A stretch of 64,000 bases of DNA from NCBI RefSeq assembly GCF_003002025.1, contig NZ_PVZB01000013.1, positions 62,001 through 126,000 on the forward strand, written 5' to 3'. The notes below the pieces were generated by a model. That model did no database searches, was not told the DNA's origin, and was given only the letters and a program-made list of their open reading frames with translations. Position numbers and translations under genes: made by a program. Shown here in pieces: positions 9,046 through 17,537 of the stretch (the stretch's first letter is position 1; each line of letters begins with the position of its first letter). Source of the stretch: Paraburkholderia sp. BL25I1N1 (lineage in GTDB: Bacteria > Pseudomonadota > Gammaproteobacteria > Burkholderiales > Burkholderiaceae).

Positions 9046-10728
9046 AGCTCGTTCGTTTTTTGTTGTGCGCGGGTCTCGCATCGACAGCTGCGCTCGCTCG
9101 CGCGTCGGGCATCGAAGGTCCCGTGGCTGACCGCGTCGACCTGAACCCGGTGGCGATCGGCATGTTCCTGCTGTTCGTGCTCGTGACGCTCGGCATCACG
9201 CGCTGGGCTTCGCGTAGAACGCGCACGACGCGCGATTTCTATAGCGCCGGCGGCGGTATCTCCGGCTTCCAGAACGGGCTCGCGATCGCCGGGGACTACA
9301 TGTCCGCGGCGTCGTTCCTGGGCCTTTCCGGCATGGTGTATCTGTTCGGATTCGACGGCCTGATCTATTCGATCGGCTTTCTGGTCGGCTGGCCGTTTGT
9401 GATGTTCCTGCTCGCTGAACCCTTGCGCAATCTGGGCAAATATACGTTCGTCGACGTGGTCGCCTACCGCTTCGAGCAGGCGCCGATCCGTCTGTTGACG
9501 GCGAGCACATCGCTCGTCGTCGTGGTGTTCTATCTGGTCGTGCAGATGGTCGGCGCGGGCAAGCTGATCCAGTTGCTGTTCGGCTTGAAGTACTGGATGG
9601 CGGAAGTGATTGTCGGCGCGCTGATGGTGGTCTACGTGTTTTTCGGCGGCATGACGGCTACCACGTGGGTGCAGATCATCAAAGCCGTGCTGCTGCTATG
9701 CGGCGCGACGTTCATGGCCGTTACCGCGCTCGCTCAGTTCGGTTTCAGTCCCGACGAGATGTTCCGGCGCGCCGTCGACGTTCATCCCGGCGCGCTCAGC
9801 ATCATGGCGCCCGGCAAGCTGCTGAAGGACCCGCTCAACGCGCTGTCGCTCGGCATCGCGCTGATGTTCGGCACGGCGGGGTTCCCGCATATCCTGATGC
9901 GTTTTTTCACGGTGCCGAGCGCGAAAGAGGCGCGCAAGTCGGTATTCATCGCAACGGGGTTCATCGGCTACTTCTATCTGCTGACGTTTGTTATCGGCTT
10001 CTCCGCGATTGCGTTGCTCGCGCAGCATCCCGAGTTCTTCAAGACGGCGGCAGACGGGCATTTCAATCTCACGCGCGACCTGCTGGGTGGTTCAAACATG
10101 GTTGCCGTCAAGCTGGCGCAGGCCGTGGGCGGCAACCTGTTTTACGGGTTCATCGCCGCCGTCACGTTCGCGACGATCCTGGCCGTGGTGGCGGGCCTCA
10201 CGCTCTCCGGCGCGACCACGGTTTCGCACGATCTGTACGCGTGCTGGCTCGCGCGAGGCAAGCCGAATGAAGCCCATGAAATGCGCATTTCGCGCGCAGC
10301 GACGCTGATTTTAAGCGTCGTCGCCATCGGCCTCGGCATTCTCTTCGAGCACGTCAATGTGGCGTTTCTGGTCGGCCTCGTGGCGGCCATCGCGGCGAGC
10401 GCGAACTTCCCGGTGCTGGTGTCGTCGATCTTCTGGCGCGGCATGACGACGCGCGGCGCGGTAGTTGGCGGCGCGCTCGGCCTGATATCCGCCGTGCTGC
10501 TGACGCTGCTGTCGAAATCGGTGTGGGTCGACGTGCTGCATCACGCGCATACGCCCGTGTTTCTCGACAATCCCGCGCTGGTTTCGGTGCCGCTAGCGTT
10601 TGCGGGGAATCTGGCTCTTTTCGATACTGGATCGCGGTGCTCGCGCGCAGCGGGAGCAGGAAGCGTTTGCGTTGCAGGAGTTCTATGGGCAGACGGGCTT
10701 GCTGCCGATAAAGGCCGTCGACCATTGA
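9042..10728 (+). pseudogene. actP: ActP-type acetate/monocarboxylate symporter, frameshifted near the C-terminus
   Basis: A solute:sodium symporter family transporter with an N-terminal signal-like segment and about 13 membrane helices. Typical motifs are [30 protein letters not shown] cut short here, [11 protein letters not shown] and [14 protein letters not shown]. Up to residue about 522 it is normal. An extra base near 10608-10610 (GGGGAATCTGG) then shifts the frame. The expected ending, WLFSILDRG through [10 protein letters not shown], is present in the +1 frame and stops at 10728. As read, the protein has a foreign tail running to 10850. Only the last cytoplasmic segment is changed, so activity may remain. 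The extra base could be a sequencing error. Confidence 0.8.
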
Positions 10729-10745
10729 AGCGCAAGCGATTGCAT

Positions 10746-11324
10746 TCAGGAATCGGTCAGCGCTTCATGCAACGTCGAGCGAAATCGCCGCACGGCTGGC
10801 GACATGGGGGTTTTCCGGCGATAGAAAAGCTGGACCTTGCTTTCGAATAGTGCCGTTTCGTAGGGCAGGGCCGCGAGATCGCGGCCCGCATAGGTCTGGA
10901 GCATCTGTTCGGTCAGCATCGTGATCAAGTCGCTGTTGCGCAGCAGCGATGTCAGCAGCGAAATCGACGCGTCGGTTTCGATCACGGCCTGCGGGGACGC
11001 CAGATCGTGGTCCTGGAAGTAGCGATCGACGATCTGGCGCAACCCATGTCCAGGCAGCGGCAGCAACCAATTTGCCGCTTGCAGCAGGCATGGATCGGCA
11101 GGCGTATGCGCGAGCGGATGGCCCTGCCGCGCGACGATCCGGTAGCGCTGGCTGCCGATGTCATCGGACTGGAGTTCTTCGTCCGCGACGGTCTGCGGCG
11201 TGAAGCAAAGCGCGAGATCGAGTTGCCCGTCCTTCAGTTCGTCGAATAGCAGCGCCGACACCTGCACGGAGAGCCGGAACGAGACGGCGCTCTCGCGGGC
11301 CGTATAGCGGGCGAGGATGGGCGG
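10746..11324 (-). pseudogene. 5'-truncated LysR-family regulator
   Basis: Only the effector-binding domain of a LysR regulator is present. It reads from PPILARYTARESAV at the junction through FRLSVQVSALLFDELKDGQLDL to a normal C-terminus ([14 protein letters not shown]). The DNA-binding domain of roughly 100 residues is missing. The frame meets the truncated MFS gene head to head at about 11322. The longest in-frame start is a GTG at 11267, so no regulator with an HTH can be made. Its former partner was probably the MFS gene. Confidence 0.85.
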
Positions 11325-11880
11325 TGTGCGCGTTCGCCGCGATGGGCTTCGCGTTCGTATCGCTGCCGTTCTACTTCGAGGACGTGCTGCATCGCAGCCA
11401 GATTGAGACGGGGTTCCTGATTACGCCCTGGCCCGTTGTCGTGACGCTTGTCGCGCCCATTGCCGGACGCCTGTCGGATCGCTATCCGCCAGACGCACTG
11501 GGCGCGGCCGGGCTCGCCTGTCTGTGCGTGGGTCTCGCGTCGCTCTCGTTGCTACCCGCACATCCTTGCGCGTACTCGATCGCGATACGGATGGGGATCT
11601 GCGGTGTCGGCTTCGGTTTCTTCCAATCGCCGAACATCAAGGCGTTGATGGCAAGCGCGCCGTACGCGCGCAGCGGCGGCGCCAGCGGCGTCGTCGCGAC
11701 CTCGCGCCTGATCGGACAGGCCACGGGCGCTGCGCTGGTTGCGTTGTTTTTTGGACTGGATGGACAGCAGGGCCGATAGTCGCTCTGCTTGGCGGCGCGA
11801 TGTTCGCGGGCATTGGCGGCATAGCGAGCGGCTTGCGGTTGATGGCGCACCCGCATCGGGCAGGGAGCGCCGGGGAGTGA
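11324..11880 (+). pseudogene. 5'-truncated and frameshifted MFS drug-efflux-type transporter (DHA2/EmrB-like)
   Basis: The C-terminal half of a 14-helix major facilitator. It starts abruptly at the junction with the lysR remnant (FAAMGFAFVSLPFYFEDVL) and continues through ITPWPVVVTLVAPIAGRLSD and GFGFFQSPNIKALM. Near 11765-11775 a one-base loss ends this frame at TAG 11777. The last helix (GPIVALLGGAMFAGIGGIAS) continues in the next frame to 11880. About 280-300 N-terminal residues are missing. The gene is dead. Confidence 0.85.
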
Positions 11881-12171
11881 AATGGGCATCGCGTGCCACA
11901 CGCATGGGTGATACCGCTTCCGCTATCAGGCGCGTGAAGCGGTGAAGGCCATGAGGCGCGCAGCGATCGTAGGCCCGCGGCAGGAACCGACACGTTCGCG
12001 GCGACGAGGTAGTTCAGATGATTCCGCGACGCGGGCACTTCGAGGCAGGCGGATGCATGTGATTTCCCCAAGCCTGAAGCAGTCCATAGAAGGACGGACT
12101 GGGTGGGAATTCAAGTGGCGGCAACGGGTGCCCCGTCAAGCGCTACTGAACACGCTCGTGGCTCGCGCCGC
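11881..12171. other. Non-coding or decayed stretch, nothing recognised
   Basis: About 290 bp between the MFS remnant and the end of the binding-protein gene. Short open frames on both strands show no recognisable family and no good ribosome binding site. It may be further decay of the same accessory region. Confidence 0.5.
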
Positions 12172-13107
12172 CTATTTCGCGTACTTTGCCAACGAGGAAC
12201 GGATCGCCGGGTCGTTCATGTTTTTTGGCGTAACGGTGACCACGTCGACAAATATATTGCGGGGCGGCGGATGGCCCTGCAGTGCCTCCACTAGCGACGC
12301 CAAGCCGAGGTAACCCATGCGATAAGGGTCCTGCAATATGGCGGCGTAAACGATTCCTCTTTTGAGGCCTTCCAGGAACTCCGGGCGCCAGTCGAACAGC
12401 ACAAGGCGCGGGCGCTGGCCGACTGCCGCCTTTTCAATTACTCGCAGAGCGCCGTAGGCGATGGGTTCGGCCGGCGCGAAAACGGCATCCAGGCGGCCTG
12501 AGTACGTGTTTAACACCTCAGCGATCCGTGCTTCGGCATCGCGGGGGCGATACCCGACGTAGGTATCGATCACCACATCCCATCCCTCGCTCCGGGCGAC
12601 GCTTAAGAATCCGCTTTCTCTCGCGTCAGTCGAACTCACGTTGGGCGCGAGCCGCAGCATCGCCACCTTGGCACCCTTTTTCAAAACCGGTACCAGGCTG
12701 AGGGCGGCCTTCCTGCCTGCGCCGAAATTGTCTGTGTACACGGTCGAGATGCCGTCGTAATCGGCGTTATACCGATCGACAAGGATCAGGGGGACAGGGA
12801 TTGAAACCCGCGTGTCGCCTTTCAATGGTTCCGGTGCCAGTAGCACACCCGCGACTCCTTGCGTCACCATGTAATCGATAATGCGCAACTGGATATTTGA
12901 TGTATCGAGCGACTCACCGTCGGACGGGCTGCGGGTCAGCAGATCTACATGATGATCATGGGCCGACTGTTGTATCCCCTTGAGCATCGTCTGGTAAAAA
13001 ACAAGCGACGAGCCCGGAAGCACGACACCGATTGTGGTCGCATGCGCGGTCTGCACGATCCCCGCCAACGACCAGAGCAGCACGAATAATCTCAGACGTC
13101 CAAGCAT
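12172..13107 (-). CDS. Periplasmic sugar-binding-like protein (Peripla_BP_4/RbsB-type), orphan
   Basis: A 311-residue periplasmic binding protein of the ribose/LacI fold. The chosen start gives a signal peptide (MLGRLRLFVLLWSLAGIVQTAHA) just before TTIGVVLPGSSLVFYQTMLKGIQQSA, the first strand of the mature domain. An in-frame ATG at 13191 would add 28 residues and has a better spaced GAGGT, so the start is uncertain. Later segments (GVAGVLLAPEPL, PLILVDRYNADYDGISTVYTDN, DAVFAPAEPIAYGALRVI) are typical of the family. There is no permease or ATPase beside it. It may feed a two-component sensor or an ABC system elsewhere. The neighbourhood is degraded, but this gene reads intact. Confidence 0.82.
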   Translation of the reverse strand: MLGRLRLFVLLWSLAGIVQTAHATTIGVVLPGSSLVFYQTMLKGIQQSAHDHHVDLLTRSPSDGESLDTSNIQLRIIDYMVTQGVAGVLLAPEPLKGDTRVSIPVPLILVDRYNADYDGISTVYTDNFGAGRKAALSLVPVLKKGAKVAMLRLAPNVSSTDARESGFLSVARSEGWDVVIDTYVGYRPRDAEARIAEVLNTYSGRLDAVFAPAEPIAYGALRVIEKAAVGQRPRLVLFDWRPEFLEGLKRGIVYAAILQDPYRMGYLGLASLVEALQGHPPPRNIFVDVVTVTPKNMNDPAIRSSLAKYAK

Positions 13108-13555
13108 GGTGTGTCCACTGGCAGTGGCCTGGAGCCGACCGCGTAAGCTTGCGGGAAAGCATTGCCTTGTTATGAAGGTTCTTGCCAGCATGCGAAATCG
13201 TTACCTCGGCCAACTTTCACCGACCTTGCGGAATAATAAGCCGATGACCGACGGCGTGCCATCGGGACCTAACCTAGATCGAACGCCGACGCCGTCTGGT
13301 CTTTGGAAGCGCTGTGAGAAAGCCAGAATTCCGGGTGCAGTTCATTTGGCGCGGCTTTTTCTTTGAACGTTCGCGCCGGTCGTGCGATCACTTCGGGAAT
13401 TTCTCGTTAAGGTTCGCCAGATGCGCATCCAGCGCGTTCAGCTGTTCGCTTTCGCGCCTGGAACCGACGGACAAGCTTTGTCCTCACCCGTCAATTGCGG
13501 AGTTTCGCGCAGGGTTTGCCTGCATGGTCAGGGATAACCAACCGGAAGGCCGGGC
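13108..13555. other. Gap without a recognised gene
   Basis: About 450 bp between the binding-protein start and the intron reverse transcriptase scrap. A short minus-strand stretch ending near 13389 (SEQLNALDAHLANLNEKFPK) looks protein-like, but it is preceded by a stop and could not be assigned. Probably decayed accessory DNA. Confidence 0.45.
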
Positions 13556-13801
13556 GCGTTAATGTTGTCGCTCGCGCGACGCATCGTTGATCGGCGTGTG
13601 CTGCATCTGATCAGGATGTGGCTCGAATGCCCCGTTGAAGAGACCGATGACCGAGGCCGGCAGAAACGGACGACGGAGGCTCGAGACAGTCGACGCGGGA
13701 TTTCACAGGCGTGGAAGACGCTCGGACTTCAGCGCAGTCTTGGCAGTCGAATAGTGACCTACGCAGACGATCCCGTCATCCTGTGCAAGCGAGGCAAGGC
13801 C
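13556..13801 (+). mobile_element. Fragment of a group II intron reverse transcriptase/maturase (LtrA-like)
   Basis: The plus-strand frame reads SLARRIVDRRVLHLIRMWLE, CPVEETDDRGRQKRTTEARDS and RRGISQ, then AWKTLGLQRSLGSRIV and TYADDPVILCKRGKA. These are consecutive blocks of group II intron-encoded reverse transcriptases, including the YADD active-site box at 13760-13771. About 20 residues normally between RRGIPQ and the WK block (the GSPISPLLANLY region) are missing, and homology stops after GKA. The N-terminal and maturase/endonuclease parts are absent and no ribozyme domain was seen. It is a dead relic about 250 bp long. Confidence 0.82.
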
Positions 13802-13920
13802 CTTCGGTCTTGCACAGCGGAAGTTATTTGGTTGAATTTGCGGAAGCCAATCGAGTTCCTTTACAGGATTTCGTGCTTGGCGAAAGTTCGAGGGAACCAC
13901 ACCCCCCTTGAATTCGCCAC

Positions 13921-14661
13921 TCAACCCAATCGCACGCGGGCAGCTTTACTGTCCGCATCGTTGGGCGCGACCTTCTTCATGTCGCTTCCGACCCAACGCT
14001 CTTCAGAAGACTTCAGATGCGATCGCATCGCTGCTTGTGCGGCGAGCGGGTCTCCTGCCTGCAGTGCATGCAGGACTCTTTCGTGCTCTTCGACCGCAGC
14101 CATCCATGTGGTCGTGTTTTCGGCGAGCTCACTAATCCTCGCCCCGATCGGATCGCGCCTCGCGTCGAACAGATCGGCCACGTATCGGCTCAACACCGTG
14201 TTGCCGGCGGCTTCCGCGATGATGAGGTGGAATTGCCGGTCCGGTTCCAGAGGAGATTTGCCGGCGGAGGCAAGGCGATGCATGGCATCCACGCTGCGCC
14301 GCAACCGGTCCAGAGAGGCGGCTGTGAGTCGCGTGCTGGCGAGCACGACGAGGCTGCCTTCGATCACGGCCCGCGCCTGCATGATTTCCGTCGGGCTTTC
14401 GCCTAGTACCGCCAGCGATCCTTCGCTTTCATTTGCGGTTTCGCGCACGTAGACACCCGAACCCATGCGGGTCTCGACGCTGCCGCCGATTTCCAACGCG
14501 ATCAACGCTTCGCGCAGCGACGGGCGCGAAACGCCCAATTGCTGCGACAACTCACGCTCAGCCGGCAACCTTGACCCCGGAGGGAAATCGCCCCCGTGGA
14601 TGAGGCCGCGAATCTGGTCGGCGACCAATTGGTAAAGCCGCTTTGGCTCAGTCTGTTTCAT
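13921..14661 (-). CDS. GntR-family (FadR/FCD subfamily) transcriptional regulator
   Basis: A 246-residue protein. It has an N-terminal winged HTH (LYQLVADQIRGLIHGGDFPP, then RLPAERELSQQLGVSRPSLREAL) and a C-terminal all-helical FCD ligand domain with the metal/ligand pattern D-x3-H (DRQFHLIIAEAAGN) and later His residues (EEHERVLHAL, MRSHL). Start chosen at MKQTEPKRLYQ, where family members begin. It is divergent from the sugar ABC transporter and faces candidate operators of FadR type in the shared gap, so it is the probable repressor of that operon. The effector would be a pathway acid or sugar. Confidence 0.92.
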   Translation of the reverse strand: MKQTEPKRLYQLVADQIRGLIHGGDFPPGSRLPAERELSQQLGVSRPSLREALIALEIGGSVETRMGSGVYVRETANESEGSLAVLGESPTEIMQARAVIEGSLVVLASTRLTAASLDRLRRSVDAMHRLASAGKSPLEPDRQFHLIIAEAAGNTVLSRYVADLFDARRDPIGARISELAENTTTWMAAVEEHERVLHALQAGDPLAAQAAMRSHLKSSEERWVGSDMKKVAPNDADSKAARVRLG

Positions 14662-14775
14662 CGTGCTGGCAGAAGAAAAGTGGCGCGGGCACCTGGCGCG
14701 CCTGGCGGTCAAGTCTATCACGCAAGCTCCGACAGGTTCTCCGCGCATTCAGTGGGAAGCATAGGGGTTTGTTCT

Positions 14776-14862
14776 AGGTAAGGCCAATCTACAAAGTATG
14801 AAAATTGGCTTGACCAGTTTCGCTTTTTATTCTCTAATCTGCCTCAGATTGGCCTGACCATC
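14776..14862. promoter_or_regulatory. Promoter and candidate GntR operators of the sugar operon
   Basis: A sigma-70-like promoter is visible: TTGACC at 14810-14815, 17 bp spacer, TCTAAT at 14833-14838, with the start expected near 14845. Two near-identical imperfect palindromes, TGGCTTGACCA (14806-14816) and TGGCCTGACCA (14850-14860), overlap the -35 box and the start region. A weaker copy, TGGCCTTACCT, lies on the minus strand at 14776-14786. They resemble the TGGTC-N-GACCA operators of FadR-type GntR proteins. The layout fits repression by the divergent regulator. Confidence 0.65.
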
Positions 14863-14891
14863 ACAAGCGCCGCATAAAGAAGGAGACACGC

Positions 14892-16448
14892 GTGACAGAC
14901 TTGAGCGCTGAACTGGCCCCGCGCGCGGTTGGCGGCTTCGGTTCGAAGGAACCTACGGAGCTATTGAAACTGAGCGGGCTGGGCAAGCGGTTCCCCGGTG
15001 TGGTTGCACTGGATGACGTGCACTTCGAATTGCGCCGCGGCGAAGTGCACGCGATTTGCGGCGAGAACGGCGCGGGCAAGTCGACCCTGATGAAAATCGT
15101 CAGCGGCCAATACCAGCCGGATGCCGGCACGATCGTTTTTCTCGGCGTGGAACGGCGGTTCGCGTCCTCACTGGAGGCACAGAAAGCAGGCATTGCGATC
15201 ATTCACCAGGAATTGAATCTGGTGCCGCACCTTTCCATTGCGGAAAACATCTACCTGGCACGCGAGCCCAAACGCGGACCGTTCATCGATCGCACACGGC
15301 TGAATGGCGACGCCCGGCGCGCGCTCGCCCGCATTGGATTGTCGTTGCCACCCACCAGGCTGGTGGGGACGCTGTCGATCGCCCAGCAGCAGATGGTTGA
15401 GATCGCCAAGGCGCTTTCGCTCGACGCCCAGGTGCTGATCATGGACGAACCCACTTCGTCGCTCACGGAATCCGAAACCATGCACCTGTTCCGGATCATC
15501 AAGGAGTTGCGCGAGAGCGGGGTGGGCATTGTCTACATCTCTCATCGTCTCGACGAAATGAAGCAGATTGTCGACCGCGTGACGGTGCTGCGCGACGGGC
15601 GCCACATTTCCACCGACGATTTCGCGGCGACCAGCATGGATGAGATCGTTGCGCGGATGGTCGGCCGGGCGCTGAACGATGCATACCCGCCGCGCCGGTC
15701 GGTTCCGACGCAGGACGTGCTGCTGCGTGTCGATAATCTGTCGCGCGCACCGGCATTCGGGCCGGTTTCGTTCGAATTGAGGCGCGGCGAGATTCTCGGC
15801 TTCGCCGGTTTGATGGGCGCAGGCCGGACCGAAGTGGCGCGGGCGATTTTTGGTGCCGACCAACCGGACGGCGGCGAGATTCATATCGGCAGCGAGCGCG
15901 TCTCGATCCGCTCGCCTATCGATGCGATCCGCCACGGTATCGCGTATCTATCGGAAGACCGCAAGAGTGACGGCCTCGCGTTGAAGATGCCGGTCGCGAC
16001 CAATATCACGCTGGCCAATATCGAAGCGGTGTCGGGGCGCGCGGGCTTCATCCGCTTTGCCGACGAAGCGGCCATCGCACGGCGCTACGTCGAAACGCTC
16101 GGCATCCGCACGCCGACGGTCCATCAACTCACGCGCAACCTGTCCGGCGGCAATCAGCAAAAGGTTGTCATCGGCAAATGGCTGTTTCGCGAATCAAAGA
16201 TTCTGTTTTTCGACGAACCCACGCGCGGGATCGATGTCGGCGCGAAATACGCGATCTACACGCTGATGGATCAGCTCGCCGCGCAGGGCATCGGCGTCGT
16301 GCTGATCAGTTCGGAATTGCCCGAGATTCTCGGCATGTCCGATCGTATCGCGGTATTCCACGAAGGCCGGATCGCCGGAGTTCTGGAGACGCGTCACACC
16401 AATCAGGAAGAAATCATGCACTTCGCATCGGGACGAAACCATGCTTGA
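14892..16448 (+). CDS. Sugar ABC transporter, tandem ATP-binding protein (RbsA/MglA type)
   Basis: A 518-residue ATPase with two ABC domains that powers uptake of a monosaccharide. The first domain has Walker A GENGAGKSTL, signature LSIAQQQMVEIAKAL and Walker B VLIMDEPTSSL. The second has the degenerate Walker A GLMGAGRTEVAR, signature LSGGNQQKVVIGKWL and FFDEPTRGIDVGAK. This is the normal pattern of the CUT2 family. The start is GTG 14892 behind AAGGAG. It is the first gene of the operon and overlaps the permease by 8 bp. Confidence 0.95.
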   Translation: MTDLSAELAPRAVGGFGSKEPTELLKLSGLGKRFPGVVALDDVHFELRRGEVHAICGENGAGKSTLMKIVSGQYQPDAGTIVFLGVERRFASSLEAQKAGIAIIHQELNLVPHLSIAENIYLAREPKRGPFIDRTRLNGDARRALARIGLSLPPTRLVGTLSIAQQQMVEIAKALSLDAQVLIMDEPTSSLTESETMHLFRIIKELRESGVGIVYISHRLDEMKQIVDRVTVLRDGRHISTDDFAATSMDEIVARMVGRALNDAYPPRRSVPTQDVLLRVDNLSRAPAFGPVSFELRRGEILGFAGLMGAGRTEVARAIFGADQPDGGEIHIGSERVSIRSPIDAIRHGIAYLSEDRKSDGLALKMPVATNITLANIEAVSGRAGFIRFADEAAIARRYVETLGIRTPTVHQLTRNLSGGNQQKVVIGKWLFRESKILFFDEPTRGIDVGAKYAIYTLMDQLAAQGIGVVLISSELPEILGMSDRIAVFHEGRIAGVLETRHTNQEEIMHFASGRNHA

Positions 16449-17469
16449 AATAACATCTGACCAGACCGCTAGCATCGACAGCAGCGCGAAACTCCGCCGT
16501 CGCGACCTGATCCAGAAATTTGCCGCGCTCGGCAGTCTGATCATGCTAGTGGTCGTCTTTTCATCGACCAGTTCGGCGTTCTTTTCGGTGGAAAACGGCA
16601 TGACGGTCGCGTTGCAGGTGACGTCGATTGCCTATCTCGGCGTGGCGGCAACCTGCGTGATCATTACGGGCGGAATCGACCTGTCCGTGGGTTCCGTACT
16701 CGCGCTGTCCGGTGTGGTCGCCGCGTTGCTGGTCAAGGCTGGCGTGCCGATTCCCCTCGGCATGCTCGGCGGCGTCGTGGTGGGCGGCCTGTGCGGACTC
16801 GTCAATGGCTTGTGCGTGACACGTATGGGTCTGCCGCCGTTTATCGCCACGCTCGGCATGATGCTGGTCGCGCGTGGTCTCGCACTTCAGATCACTGGCG
16901 CGCGCCCGGTTTCCGGACTTGGTGACGCATTCGGCGAACTCGGAAATGGCGCGCTGTTCCGCATTTCGCATATCGGGGCGGACGGCTTCCCCGATACGGT
17001 ATTTCCGGGCATTCCCTATCCCGTGATCATCATGGTGGTGCTGGCGGTGGCCGTGTCGATCATGCTGACGCGAACTTCACTTGGCCGTCACATCTACGCA
17101 GTCGGATCGAATGCCGAAGCTGCGCGGCTCTCCGGCGTCAACGTCCGACGCGTTACCTTATTTACCTATGTGCTGTCCGGCGTGCTCGCCGGTCTGACGG
17201 GTTGCGTGCTGATGTCGCGTCTCGTCACAGCGCAACCAAACGAAGGCGTCATGTACGAGCTCGATGCGATCGCCAGCGCCGTGATTGGCGGGACGTCCCT
17301 GATGGGCGGTGTCGGCACGATCTCGGGTACGGCCATTGGTGCGTTCGTCATCGGCGTGCTGCGCAATGGCCTGAACATGAACGGCGTATCGAGTTTCGTC
17401 CAGCAAATCATTATCGGACTGGTCATTCTCGGCACGGTCTGGATCGATCAGGTTAGAAACCGTAGATAA
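16441..17469 (+). CDS. Sugar ABC transporter permease (RbsC type)
   Basis: A 342-residue inner-membrane permease of the CUT2 family with about 9-10 hydrophobic segments. Family hallmarks are TGGIDLSVGSVLALSG, NGLCVTRMGLPPFIATLGMM and GSNAEAARLSGVNVRRV, plus the C-terminal IGGTSLMGGVGTISGT loop that contacts the ATPase. It overlaps the ATPase gene and is followed after 68 bp by the binding protein, so the three genes form one importer. Confidence 0.95.
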   Translation: MLEITSDQTASIDSSAKLRRRDLIQKFAALGSLIMLVVVFSSTSSAFFSVENGMTVALQVTSIAYLGVAATCVIITGGIDLSVGSVLALSGVVAALLVKAGVPIPLGMLGGVVVGGLCGLVNGLCVTRMGLPPFIATLGMMLVARGLALQITGARPVSGLGDAFGELGNGALFRISHIGADGFPDTVFPGIPYPVIIMVVLAVAVSIMLTRTSLGRHIYAVGSNAEAARLSGVNVRRVTLFTYVLSGVLAGLTGCVLMSRLVTAQPNEGVMYELDAIASAVIGGTSLMGGVGTISGTAIGAFVIGVLRNGLNMNGVSSFVQQIIIGLVILGTVWIDQVRNRR

Positions 17470-17537
17470 AGCACATCGAATGATGCCATTCGAGAAGTCC
17501 AACAAAGCAGTGCAATCACCAACCCAAGGAGTGAGAC

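Noticed and set aside
13802-14452. Continuation of the plus-strand frame after the intron reverse transcriptase blocks
   Set aside because: Homology stops after GKA near 13801; the remainder is antisense to the GntR gene.
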